NCBI GenBank assembly: GCA_041665305.1
Contig: JBAYJD010000086.1
Span: 1 to 5,993 of the forward strand
Reading direction: 5' to 3'
Source: YA12-FULL-51-18 sp041665305
GTDB taxonomy: Bacteria > Elusimicrobiota > Elusimicrobia > Elusimicrobiales > UBA9959
Length of the DNA stretch: 5,993 nt
Shown piece after piece: positions 1 through 5,867 of this stretch (its first letter is position 1; every line of letters starts with the position of its first letter). The translations under genes and the position numbers were made by a program. The notes under the pieces were generated by a model, which ran no database searches, was not told where the DNA came from, and saw nothing but the letters and a program-made list of their open reading frames with translations.

Positions 1-1
1 A

Positions 2-145
2 GCCGAGATGATCATGCCTGGCGACCACACGGAGATAACGGTGGAGTTGATCTCGCCCGTGGCCATGACCAAGGGGCTGCGTTACGCCATCCGCGAAGGC
101 GGCCACACGGTCGGCGCCGGCGTAGTGACGGAAATCATAGAATAA
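2..145 (+). CDS. tuf: Elongation factor Tu, C-terminal end (partial)
   Basis: This is the last 47 codons of EF-Tu, the GTPase that delivers aminoacyl-tRNA to the ribosomal A site; the start lies upstream of the window. The visible part is the end of beta-barrel domain 3. It carries the MPGD turn near its start, then an LRYAIREGG stretch and TVGAGVV just before the terminal TEIIE, all matching the well-conserved EF-Tu C-terminus. The reading frame is open from the window edge to a TAA at 143-145. The next gene, rpmG, starts 82 nt downstream on the same strand. tuf upstream of rpmG, tRNA-Trp, secE and nusG is a common bacterial arrangement. Whether this is the only tuf copy cannot be told here. 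Identity is nearly certain from sequence and context together. Confidence 0.97.
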   Translation, partial: AEMIMPGDHTEITVELISPVAMTKGLRYAIREGGHTVGAGVVTEIIE

Positions 146-153
146 CGGTCTGA

Positions 154-198
154 GGGCCCGCGGCCGCTCATGAAAGAGACGCCGCGAAAAACGGGCCC
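154..198 (+). other. GC-rich imperfect hairpin between tuf and rpmG
   Basis: The 5' arm GGGCCCGCGGC (154-164) pairs with GCCGC (181-185) and GGGCCC (193-198). The 3' arm carries a seven-base bulge (GAAAAAC) and the apical loop is 16 nt. No U-run follows, so it does not look like an intrinsic terminator. It could be an RNA processing site, a 3'-end stabiliser for tuf mRNA, or chance pairing in GC-rich DNA. The pairing is visible; any role is inference. Confidence 0.35.
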
Positions 199-227
199 CC
201 GAGGGTCGTTAACATCAGAGGAAATAT

Positions 228-383
228 ATGGCAGATAGAATTACCATCATAATGGGCTGCACGGTCTGCAAGAACAAGAACTATCATTTTTCCAGAGGCA
301 AGAAAAAGGAATTCAAGATAGAGATCTCCAAATTCTGCAGGAACTGCGGCAAACAGACGGCTCACAAAGAAGTTAAATCCTGA
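228..383 (+). CDS. rpmG: 50S ribosomal protein L33 (bL33), zinc-binding form
   Basis: A 51-residue basic protein of the large ribosomal subunit, located near the E site. Two CxxC pairs, C11/C14 and C37/C40, form the zinc ribbon of the 'C+' type of L33. Between them lies a lysine-rich segment (RGKKKEFKIEISKFC). Length and spacing fit the family, which is usually 49-55 residues. The start is ATG 228, preceded by AGAGGA at 217-222 with a 5-nt spacer. It sits between tuf and tRNA-Trp/secE, the usual position of rpmG in many bacteria. In bacteria with both forms, the zinc-containing L33 is often replaced by a cysteine-free paralogue under zinc starvation through Zur. No Zur-like site is evident here and no second copy can be seen. 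The gene is too short to be found by long-ORF searches but is well supported. Confidence 0.95.
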   Translation: MADRITIIMGCTVCKNKNYHFSRGKKKEFKIEISKFCRNCGKQTAHKEVKS

Positions 384-399
384 CCTCAGGCGGCGCGCG

Positions 400-420
400 G
401 CGGAAAAGTCGTTTCTCCGC
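400..420 (+). other. Short hairpin upstream of tRNA-Trp
   Basis: GCGGA (400-404) pairs with TCCGC (416-420). Inside, after one A-C mismatch, A-U, A-U and G-U pairs close a TCG loop. No T-run follows, so a terminator is unlikely. Its place 26 nt before the tRNA 5' end would suit an RNA processing signal between rpmG mRNA and the tRNA, but that is inference. Confidence 0.25.
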
Positions 421-446
421 GGCAGGCCGCTAGTCACTGTTTTACT

Positions 447-518
447 GGGAGCGTCGGTTAACTGGTAAACCAGCGGTCTCCAAAACCGCAACTGAAGGTT
501 CGAGTCCTTCCGCTCCCG
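447..518 (+). tRNA. trnW: tRNA-Trp (anticodon CCA)
   Basis: A full cloverleaf can be drawn. The acceptor stem GGGAGCG (447-453) pairs with CGCTCCC (511-517), with discriminator G518. The D-arm is GGTT/AACC around loop AACTGGTA. The anticodon arm is GCGGT/ACCGC around CTCCAAA, placing anticodon CCA after U33. The variable loop is the 4-nt AACT. The T-arm is GAAGG/CCTTC around TTCGAGT. CCA reads UGG (Trp), and G73 is the expected identity base for bacterial tryptophanyl-tRNA synthetase. The 3' CCA tail is not encoded (GGAG follows), so a CCA-adding enzyme is needed. Total length is 72 nt. The location just before secE is typical for tRNA-Trp in many bacteria, and the tRNA is probably cut from a rpmG-secE transcript. 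Confidence 0.97.
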
Positions 519-573
519 GAGTAGAACTTGCAACTGTTCAGTATAAACGATCCGCAGCGAGGGCGAACGCTTT

Positions 574-762
574 ATGGGAAAAATAACGGGTTTTCTTAAA
601 GAAGTCTACCAGGAACTGACCAAGGTCACCTGGCTTACCCGCAGCGATGTGGTACGGTCCACCTTCGCCGTCGGCATAGTCGTGGTCATCGTGGCTATAT
701 ATGTCAGCGCCGTGGATTTCGGACTTTCGGTAGTATTGGGCAGTATTCTGGGAGGTCGCTAA
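574..762 (+). CDS. secE: Preprotein translocase subunit SecE
   Basis: SecE is the essential clamp subunit of the SecYEG channel in the inner membrane. This is the short single-span form of 62 residues. It has an N-terminal amphipathic helix (residues about 4-18, FLKEVYQELTKVTW), a polar hinge (TRSDVVRST), and one membrane helix at about residues 31-47. The family's conserved helix-hinge signature, usually written E-x-x-K-V-x-W-P, is present, but the Pro after Trp is Leu here (W20-L21). ATG 574 follows GAGGG at 559-563 with a 10-nt spacer. Its stop codon abuts the nusG start (TAA then ATG), giving likely translational coupling; secE-nusG is one of the most conserved gene pairs in bacteria. Identification rests on signature, size and context. 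Confidence 0.95.
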   Translation: MGKITGFLKEVYQELTKVTWLTRSDVVRSTFAVGIVVVIVAIYVSAVDFGLSVVLGSILGGR

Positions 763-1293
763 ATGGCAAAAGGGTGGTACGTCATACATACGCGCACCGG
801 TTTTGAAGAACGCGTCAATAAGATGCTTCAGCAGAAGATTGACACCAATGAGCTTACCGGCAAGCTTTTTCAGGTCCTCATCCCCACCGAGGATATTATC
901 CAGGTAAAGCACAATAAAAAAGCGGTCAGCAAACGGAAATTTTTCCCCGGCTATGTGCTGGTGAGCCTTGAACTGGACAACCAGACCTATTGGGCTATAA
1001 GAGGCATCCAGGGCGTTTCCGGATTTTTAGGCGATCCCAAGCCCGTTCCGATGGACGAAGGCGAGGTGCAGCAGATCCTGGAACTGGTCAATGCCGCCGG
1101 CCTGGAAAAACCGAAACCGGCCGTGCAGTTCGAGAAAGGCGAAAATGTGAGGATCATAGAGGGGCCGTTCAAGCATTTTATGGGCGTGGTGGAAGAAGTG
1201 AACGAACAGAAGGCCAAGATAAAGGTCACGGTGACGGTGTTCGACCGTCCCACGCCCGTGGAACTGGATTTTCTACAGGTGGAAAAAGTTTAA
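763..1293 (+). CDS. nusG: Transcription termination/antitermination factor NusG
   Basis: A 176-residue NusG, the universal RNA polymerase elongation factor. The N-terminal NGN domain binds the polymerase clamp, and the C-terminal KOW domain contacts Rho or ribosomal protein S10. The NGN domain runs from the WYVIHTRTGFEERV opening (residues 5-18) through FFPGYV (60-65) to VSGFLGDPKPVPM (85-97). A short linker leads to the KOW domain at about residues 123-176 (FEKGENVRIIEGPF and GVVEEV), which ends in the very conserved TPVELDF and QVEKV. Length is normal, with no domain II insertion of the kind seen in some phyla. The ribosome-binding sequence GGGAGG (750-755) lies inside the end of secE, and the ATG directly follows the secE stop. 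rplK begins 27 nt downstream. Confidence 0.98.
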   Translation: MAKGWYVIHTRTGFEERVNKMLQQKIDTNELTGKLFQVLIPTEDIIQVKHNKKAVSKRKFFPGYVLVSLELDNQTYWAIRGIQGVSGFLGDPKPVPMDEGEVQQILELVNAAGLEKPKPAVQFEKGENVRIIEGPFKHFMGVVEEVNEQKAKIKVTVTVFDRPTPVELDFLQVEKV

Positions 1294-1320
1294 AGGTCGC
1301 AATTCAGGAGAACATTCGAT

Positions 1321-1755
1321 ATGGCTAAAGTAAAAGTGGTAAAGACGATGATAAAGCTGCAGATCCCCGCCGGAGCCGCCAATCCCGCGCCTCCCGTGGG
1401 CCCGGCTCTCGGCCAGCACGGCGTGAACATAATGGACTTTTGCAAACAGTTCAACGAGAAGACCAGAAAACTCGAACAGGGCGTGCCGATCCCCGTGGTT
1501 ATCACGGTTTTCGAAGACAGGTCTTTCACATTCATAACCAAAATGCCTCCGATGGCCGCCCTGATCAAAAAGGCAGCCGGACTCGCGAAAGGCTCGGGCG
1601 AACCGAACAAGACCAAGGTCGGCAAAATGACCCTCAAGCAGGTGGAGGAAGTGGCCAAGACCAAGCTGGTCGACCTCAATACCAAGGATATCAAGCAGGC
1701 TATGGAGATGGTGAAAGGCACCGCGCGCTCGATGGGCGTGGATATCATAGCGTGA
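1321..1755 (+). CDS. rplK: 50S ribosomal protein L11 (uL11)
   Basis: L11 binds the GTPase-associated centre of 23S rRNA at the base of the ribosomal stalk. It is needed for factor-dependent GTP hydrolysis and for RelA-mediated stringent signalling. The protein has 144 residues; 141-142 is usual. The N-terminal domain (1-72) holds the proline-rich PAPPVGPALGQHGVN segment (22-36), the site linked to thiostrepton and micrococcin action. The C-terminal rRNA-binding domain (about 76-144) includes the GKMTLKQVEEVAK segment and the GTARSMGVDI ending. ATG 1321 follows AGGAG (1306-1310) with a 10-nt spacer. The nusG-rplK gap is only 27 nt, so the usual leader upstream of rplK is essentially missing here. 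The gene is intact, and the assignment is certain at family level. Confidence 0.98.
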   Translation: MAKVKVVKTMIKLQIPAGAANPAPPVGPALGQHGVNIMDFCKQFNEKTRKLEQGVPIPVVITVFEDRSFTFITKMPPMAALIKKAAGLAKGSGEPNKTKVGKMTLKQVEEVAKTKLVDLNTKDIKQAMEMVKGTARSMGVDIIA

Positions 1756-1763
1756 GCCGGGAG

Positions 1764-1811
1764 CGAGGCAGCGGGACCTTCCCGCGCATGAACCTCGGGG
1801 GCATGAAGCCC
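1764..1811 (+). promoter_or_regulatory. Candidate L1 autoregulatory structure between rplK and rplA
   Basis: In the 80-nt gap, CGAGG (1764-1768) pairs with CCTCG (1793-1797). GCGGGA (1771-1776) pairs with TCCCGC (1780-1785). The two helices are joined by a strongly asymmetric loop, CA on one side and GCATGAA (1786-1792) on the other. A second small hairpin, GGGC/GCCC around ATGAA (1799-1811), repeats the GCATGAA sequence. L1 is known to repress its own L11-L1 transcript by binding an mRNA structure that mimics its 23S rRNA site: two helices flanking an asymmetric loop. Form and place fit, but the match to the L1 consensus could not be verified, so regulation is inferred. Confidence 0.4.
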
Positions 1812-1821
1812 TGGAAAAAAC

Positions 1822-1827
1822 AAGGAG
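1822..1827 (+). promoter_or_regulatory. Ribosome-binding site fixing the rplA start
   Basis: AAGGAG lies 8 nt before ATG 1836. The same reading frame stays open upstream to about 1440 through rplK in another frame. Only the start at 1836 has a good ribosome-binding site and yields a normal L1 N-terminus, so the longer version is wrong. Confidence 0.9.
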
Positions 1828-1835
1828 ACACACAA

Positions 1836-2519
1836 ATGGGAAAGAGAATAGAGAACATAAAGAAAGGCGTGAACCTGGTTAAAAAATACGGGATCGAAGA
1901 GGCCGTGGCGCTCGTTAAGAAGAACGCCACCGCCAAATTCGACGAGACCGTGGAAGTGCATCTGAAGCTCGGCATCGATGTGAAGCATTCCGACCAGCAG
2001 GTCCGCAGCACGGTAAGCCTTCCGCACGGCACCGGCAAGACCAAAAGGGTCGCCGTCGTGGCCAAGGGCGAGAAGGTCAAGGAGGCCGAAACCGCCGGGG
2101 CGGATCTGGTAGGCGGAGCGGAGCTTATCGACACCATCTTTAAAGGCGCCATGGACTTTGACGTCCTGGTGATCACTCCGGACATGATGAAGGACGCCGC
2201 CAAGCTCGGCAAGGTGCTCGGGCCCAGGGGCCTCATGCCGAACCCGAAGAGCGGCACCGTGACTTTTGAGCTGGCCAAAGCCGTGAAAGAGCTTAAGGCC
2301 GGCCGCATCGAGTTCAAGGCCGATCCGCAGGGCATCGTTCACGCTCCGGCCGGCAAGGCGTCGTTCCCGGAGAAGAATCTCGCCGAGAATGTGCGGGCCA
2401 TCATCGACGCGGTGCTCAAAGTGAAACCGTCCTCCTCAAAAGGCGTGTATATGCAGTCCGTGTTCGTGTCTTCCACGATGGGCCCGGGCGTTCCGGTGGA
2501 TGTTTCCGCCAAAATATAA
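1836..2519 (+). CDS. rplA: 50S ribosomal protein L1 (uL1)
   Basis: L1 forms the mobile stalk beside the ribosomal E site and helps release deacylated tRNA; in many bacteria it also represses its own mRNA. The protein has 227 residues (typical 225-235). Domain I is split between the two ends and encloses domain II. Key segments are ATAKFDETVEV (31-41), SDQQVRSTVSLPHGTGK (52-68), the L1 signature LGPRGLMPNPKSGTV (128-142), the GIVHAPAGK rRNA-contact stretch (166-174) and the C-terminal SSTMGPGV (212-219). The start is chosen from AAGGAG at 1822-1827. The upstream in-frame extension reads through rplK and is not protein-like. The usual downstream partners rplJ and rplL are absent; a terminator follows 20 nt after the stop. 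Confidence 0.98.
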   Translation: MGKRIENIKKGVNLVKKYGIEEAVALVKKNATAKFDETVEVHLKLGIDVKHSDQQVRSTVSLPHGTGKTKRVAVVAKGEKVKEAETAGADLVGGAELIDTIFKGAMDFDVLVITPDMMKDAAKLGKVLGPRGLMPNPKSGTVTFELAKAVKELKAGRIEFKADPQGIVHAPAGKASFPEKNLAENVRAIIDAVLKVKPSSSKGVYMQSVFVSSTMGPGVPVDVSAKI

Positions 2520-2539
2520 TTCCGTACAAACCGAAGTGT

Positions 2540-2585
2540 AAAGCGTGAAGAGTAAAATGGTATACTCTTTACGCTTTGTGTTTTT
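2540..2585 (+). terminator. Intrinsic (Rho-independent) terminator after rplA
   Basis: A 15-bp stem is formed by AAAGCGTGAAGAGTA (2540-2554) and TACTCTTTACGCTTT (2563-2577), with a single G-U pair. It closes an 8-nt loop and is followed by GTG and then five Ts (2581-2585). The U-run begins three bases after the stem, which is slightly imperfect, but the long stem makes this a convincing end for the tuf-rplA transcription unit. The 5' arm is preceded by an A-poor stretch, so the hairpin is less likely to work on the opposite strand. Confidence 0.8.
2558..2566 (+). promoter_or_regulatory. Possible extended -10 promoter for hppA
   Basis: TGGTATACT gives an extended -10 element (TGn plus TATACT) spanning the loop and 3' arm of the terminator. 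The best -35 candidate, TGTAAA at 2537-2542 with an 18-nt spacer, is weak. Transcription would start near 2573, giving hppA a leader of about 47 nt that lacks the full hairpin. A second TATACT at 2600-2605 would start within the ribosome-binding site and is less plausible. Evidence is by consensus only. Confidence 0.3.
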
Positions 2586-2608
2586 AAAGTCTATTCGCTT
2601 ATACTGAA

Positions 2609-2619
2609 GAGAGGTGAAC
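2609..2619 (+). promoter_or_regulatory. Ribosome-binding site choosing the hppA start
   Basis: AGAGGTGA (2610-2617) is complementary to the 16S 3' end and precedes ATG 2620. The alternative in-frame GTG at 2614 lies inside this sequence and has no usable site of its own. ATG 2620 also gives a clean signal peptide start (MRKLMTF). Confidence 0.7.
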
Positions 2620-5073
2620 ATGCGGAAATTAATGACTTTTGCTGCGGCTGCGGTTTCGACGGCGCTGTTTTCAGGGACGGTCTTCGCCGGCGAGGTGGAG
2701 CTCCGGATCCCGGACCTTTCAAGCGTTAATTTCCTGGGCCTAACGGGGCACGATCTCCTTCTGTGCGGCCTGTTTGTCTGCGCGTTAGGCGTCCTTTTCG
2801 GCCTGGTGCAGTCCATTCAGATCTCCAGGCTTCCCGTGCACAAGTCGATGAAGGACATCTCCGAACTTATTTATGAAACCTGCAAGACATATCTGATCAC
2901 GCAGGGCAAATTTTTGGCCGTGCTCTGGATGTTCATCGCCGCCATCATGGTCTGGTACTTCAGTCTTAACCCTGAGATGACCGCCTTTAAGATCGGCATT
3001 ATAGTCCTTTTTTCGATCATCGGCATACTGGGTTCCTATTCGGTGGCGTGGTTCGGGATCCGCATCAACACTTACGCCAATTCCCGCACCGCTTTCGCGG
3101 GGTTGAAAGGCCTGCCCTATCCGACCATGGCGATCCCGCTCAAGGCCGGTATGAGCATCGGGATGCTGCTCATCAGCGTCGAACTGATCATGATGCTGTT
3201 CATCCTTCTTTTTGTCCCCGGCGATTACGCGGGGCCGTGCTTTATAGGGTTCGCTATCGGAGAATCGCTGGGCGCGGCCGCGCTGAGGATCGCGGGAGGC
3301 ATCTTCACCAAGATCGCCGACATCGGTTCCGACCTGATGAAGATCGTTTTCAAGATCAAGGAAGACGATGTCAGGAATCCCGGAGTCATAGCCGACTGCA
3401 CCGGCGACAACGCCGGGGATTCTGTGGGCCCCACGGCCGACGGTTTCGAGACCTACGGGGTCACCGGAGTCGCCCTCATAACCTTTATCCTGCTCGCCGT
3501 TTCGCCTGAAGTGTTCATGAAGGGCGGCCTGTCCGAGGAGGCTGCGCGCGCCGCGTCGCAGACCGCGCAGATCCAGCTGCTGGTCTGGATCTTCGTTATG
3601 CGCATAGGAATGATCGTCACCAGCGTTTTTTCCTACTGGCTTAACGGCGCGGTCACGCGCGCCATGTACGGCGCCGTGAAGAAATTCAACTTCGAGCACC
3701 CGCTCACCATGCTGGTGTGGCTGACATCCTTCGTTTCCATAGCTATGACCTATTGCCTGAGTTACCTGCTGGTCCCGGAACTGAACGGCGATCCCTCCCT
3801 CTGGTGGAAGCTTTCTACCATCATCACCTGCGGCACTATCGCCGGCGCGCTCATTCCCGAGCTTGTAAAGGTCTTCACCTCCACCAATTCGGCCCATGTG
3901 CGCGAGGTCGTCACGGCTTCCAGGGAGGGCGGCGCGTCGCTTAATATCCTGTCCGGCCTTGTGGCCGGCAACTTCAGCGCCTATTGGATGGGCATGGCTA
4001 TCATCGTCTTGATGTCCGCGGCTTACGCCGTCTCCAACCACGGCCTTGCGGCGCTGATGGTGCAGCCCGCCATCTTCGCTTTCGGCCTTGTCGCTTTCGG
4101 CTTCCTGGGAATGGGCCCGGTCACCATCGCCGTGGATTCCTACGGCCCCGTGACCGACAACGCCCAGTCCGTTTATGAACTTTCCACGATAGAAACTCTC
4201 GCCGGCATAAAGGAGGAAATAAAGAGGGATTTCGGTTTCGAACCGGACTTTGAGAACGCCAAGAAATTCCTGGAAGAAAATGACGGAGCCGGCAACACTT
4301 TCAAAGCCACGGCCAAGCCTGTGCTCATCGGCACGGCGGTGGTGGGAGCCACTACGCTGATCTTCGCCATCATACAGCTGCTGGCGGCCAGGTACGGCAC
4401 GGTCGGTCCGGAGGGCATCTATGAGGGCCTTTCCATAATGAACCCGCTGTTCCTGCTGGGCCTGATCACCGGCGGGGCCGTCATCTACTGGTTCACCGGC
4501 GCTTCCATGCAGGCGGTGACCACCGGCGCTTACCGCGCCGTGGAGTTCATCAAGAAGAACATAAAACTGGACAGCGGGACCCAAAAAGCTTCGGTGGAAG
4601 ACTCCAAAAAAGTCGTGGAGATCTGCACCCGGTACGCCCAGAAAGGGATGTTCAACATCTTCCTGGCGGTGTTCTTTTCAACGCTGGCTTTTGCCTGCGT
4701 GAACCACTACTTCTTTATCGGCTACCTCATTTCTATCGCCGTTTTCGGGCTGTATCAGGCCATCTTCATGGCCGATGCCGGCGGCGCGTGGGATAACGCC
4801 AAAAAGCTGGTGGAAACGGAGCTGAATATGAAAGGCACGCCGCTCCACGACGCCACCGTCGTAGGCGACACCGTGGGGGACCCTTTTAAGGACACCTCTT
4901 CGGTGGCAATGAACCCTATAATCAAGTTTACCACGCTTTTCGGCCTCCTGGCCGTCGAGCTTGCCATCACCCTGGACCCGAAGGTGAGCCGCCTCTTGGC
5001 CGTGCTGTTTTTCCTGATCAGCGTGGTTTTCGTCTGGCGCTCGTTTTACTGTATGCGGATCAAGAGCGAATAG
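2620..5073 (+). CDS. hppA: Membrane-bound ion-pumping pyrophosphatase, divergent type
   Basis: An integral membrane enzyme that hydrolyses PPi to two phosphates and exports H+ (possibly Na+-modulated), recovering energy from biosynthetic PPi. The protein has 817 residues; 650-720 is common for bacterial relatives. Family motifs are present: DIGSDLMK (234-241), EDDVRNPGVIAD (248-259), GDNAGD (262-267), ADGFETY (273-279), VDSYGP..DNA (505-515), DAGGAWDNAKK (719-729) and GDTVGDPFKD (749-758). The catalytic Asp residues and E277 are kept. Departures are Cys-Thr after IAD where Asn-Val is usual, SVGPT for the usual AGM-type stretch, and an extra charged segment at about 523-555. GNTFKATAK (558-566) has Lys at the position where K+-dependent enzymes have Ala, suggesting K+-independence. 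Residues 1-23 look like a signal peptide cleaved after VFA. At least a dozen membrane helices follow. Ion specificity is not proven. Confidence 0.93.
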   Translation: MRKLMTFAAAAVSTALFSGTVFAGEVELRIPDLSSVNFLGLTGHDLLLCGLFVCALGVLFGLVQSIQISRLPVHKSMKDISELIYETCKTYLITQGKFLAVLWMFIAAIMVWYFSLNPEMTAFKIGIIVLFSIIGILGSYSVAWFGIRINTYANSRTAFAGLKGLPYPTMAIPLKAGMSIGMLLISVELIMMLFILLFVPGDYAGPCFIGFAIGESLGAAALRIAGGIFTKIADIGSDLMKIVFKIKEDDVRNPGVIADCTGDNAGDSVGPTADGFETYGVTGVALITFILLAVSPEVFMKGGLSEEAARAASQTAQIQLLVWIFVMRIGMIVTSVFSYWLNGAVTRAMYGAVKKFNFEHPLTMLVWLTSFVSIAMTYCLSYLLVPELNGDPSLWWKLSTIITCGTIAGALIPELVKVFTSTNSAHVREVVTASREGGASLNILSGLVAGNFSAYWMGMAIIVLMSAAYAVSNHGLAALMVQPAIFAFGLVAFGFLGMGPVTIAVDSYGPVTDNAQSVYELSTIETLAGIKEEIKRDFGFEPDFENAKKFLEENDGAGNTFKATAKPVLIGTAVVGATTLIFAIIQLLAARYGTVGPEGIYEGLSIMNPLFLLGLITGGAVIYWFTGASMQAVTTGAYRAVEFIKKNIKLDSGTQKASVEDSKKVVEICTRYAQKGMFNIFLAVFFSTLAFACVNHYFFIGYLISIAVFGLYQAIFMADAGGAWDNAKKLVETELNMKGTPLHDATVVGDTVGDPFKDTSSVAMNPIIKFTTLFGLLAVELAITLDPKVSRLLAVLFFLISVVFVWRSFYCMRIKSE

Positions 5074-5094
5074 CGGAGCGGCCGTGGTCTTTTC

Positions 5095-5850
5095 ATGTTC
5101 GTTTTTAAAAAACTGCTGACTCCGTTTTTGTTGCCGCCCGGGATCTTTTCCGTCCTGGCTTTCTGCCTGGCCGCCCTGTGGTCCGGAAAGGGCCGGAAAC
5201 AGTCCCTGCCCTGGGCGGGTTTTGCGGCGCTGATCTGGGCCGCGTCCATCGCTCCGTCGGGAGATCTCGCGCTTTCCCGGCTTGAATACGCCTATCTGCC
5301 CCCGGCGGAGCTTAAGGCCGACGCGGTCGTGCTTCTGAGCGGGGGGATCCTGGAAGGCGCTCCGGAGCCTTTCGGCATGCCCGGGCTTTCCCCTCTTTCG
5401 CTTGAGCGCGCTTCGGCGGCCGCAGGTATTTACAGGCGGTATAAGCTGCCGATCATCGTCACCGGCGGAGCGGCGGTTTCCGGCGGCTCCGAGGCCGCCG
5501 CTATAAAGAAGTATCTTGTCGATACCGGCGTGCCGCAGGAGAAGATCTTTACCGAGGAGCGCGCCCGCGACAGCTGGGAAAACGCCGTCTTCTCAAAAAC
5601 GATCTTCGACGCGAAGGGGTATAAAAAAGCGGCGATAGTCACCTCGGCCTTTCACATGAGGCGCGCGGTGTGGAGTTTTGAAAAAGCGGGTTTTAAAGCC
5701 CCCGTTCCATACCCCGCGGCCTACAGGACCTCCAGGACGCCGAAATATCGTTACGCAGATTTCCTGCCCGGGACAGGAGAAAATCTCAGCAAAGCGATGC
5801 ACGAATACCTCGGTCTGGCTTTTTATAGGATCGCTTATTTTTTAGTATAA
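5095..5850 (+). CDS. ElyC/SanA/YdcF-type (DUF218) membrane protein
   Basis: A 251-residue protein with two N-terminal membrane helices (about 13-29 and 37-53) followed by a DUF218 domain (about 74-245). The layout, including the KKLLTPFLLPP start, resembles E. coli ElyC, an envelope factor linked to peptidoglycan and undecaprenyl-phosphate metabolism. The biochemical activity of this family is poorly defined. Visible motifs are ADAVVLLSGG (75-84), RASAAAGIYRR (105-115), IIVTGG (120-125), the E133-containing AIKKYLVDTGVP, D159-SWENA, VTSAFHMRRA (182-191) and the C-terminal HEYLGLAFYRI (236-246). The gene lies 21 nt after hppA and is probably co-transcribed with it. Its ribosome-binding site is weak: GGAG at 5075-5078 is 16 nt from the ATG, so coupling to hppA translation is possible. 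The family is confident; equivalence to ElyC itself is inferred from architecture. Confidence 0.88.
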   Translation: MFVFKKLLTPFLLPPGIFSVLAFCLAALWSGKGRKQSLPWAGFAALIWAASIAPSGDLALSRLEYAYLPPAELKADAVVLLSGGILEGAPEPFGMPGLSPLSLERASAAAGIYRRYKLPIIVTGGAAVSGGSEAAAIKKYLVDTGVPQEKIFTEERARDSWENAVFSKTIFDAKGYKKAAIVTSAFHMRRAVWSFEKAGFKAPVPYPAAYRTSRTPKYRYADFLPGTGENLSKAMHEYLGLAFYRIAYFLV

Positions 5851-5851
5851 T
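5822..5851 (+). promoter_or_regulatory. Candidate promoter overlapping the DUF218 gene stop
   Basis: A perfect TATAAT (5846-5851) overlaps the TAA stop. TTTATA (5822-5827) lies 18 nt upstream as a 4/6 match to the -35 box. The start site would be near 5857-5860, at the beginning of the GC-rich structured stretch. It fits a housekeeping-type promoter for whatever follows, but AT-rich codons at a gene end can mimic this. Confidence 0.45.
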
Positions 5852-5867
5852 ACCCCATTAGAGGTCC

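Noticed and set aside
168..533. Minus-strand 121-residue frame over rpmG and tRNA-Trp, including an RKDSNLQLRFW-type stretch
   Set aside because: That peptide stretch is the antisense translation of the tRNA, a well-known source of false gene calls. The rest is antisense to rpmG.
529..547. Promoter for secE from TTGCAA (529-534) and TATAAA (542-547)
   Set aside because: The spacer is only 7 nt. No acceptable -35 box lies 16-18 nt upstream of TATAAA, which falls just after the tRNA.
1440..1835. N-terminal extension of rplA back to ATG 1440
   Set aside because: The extension reads rplK in a wrong frame and is low in hydrophobic residues. The AAGGAG site fixes the start at 1836.
1290..2342. 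Minus-strand frames across rplK and rplA, up to 350 residues
   Set aside because: They lie opposite two certain ribosomal protein genes and have no family resemblance and no ribosome-binding site of note.
2785..4584. 599-residue minus-strand open frame
   Set aside because: It is antisense to hppA throughout, rich in His, Gly, Asp and Arg with no recognisable domain, and explained by G/C-biased third positions in hppA.
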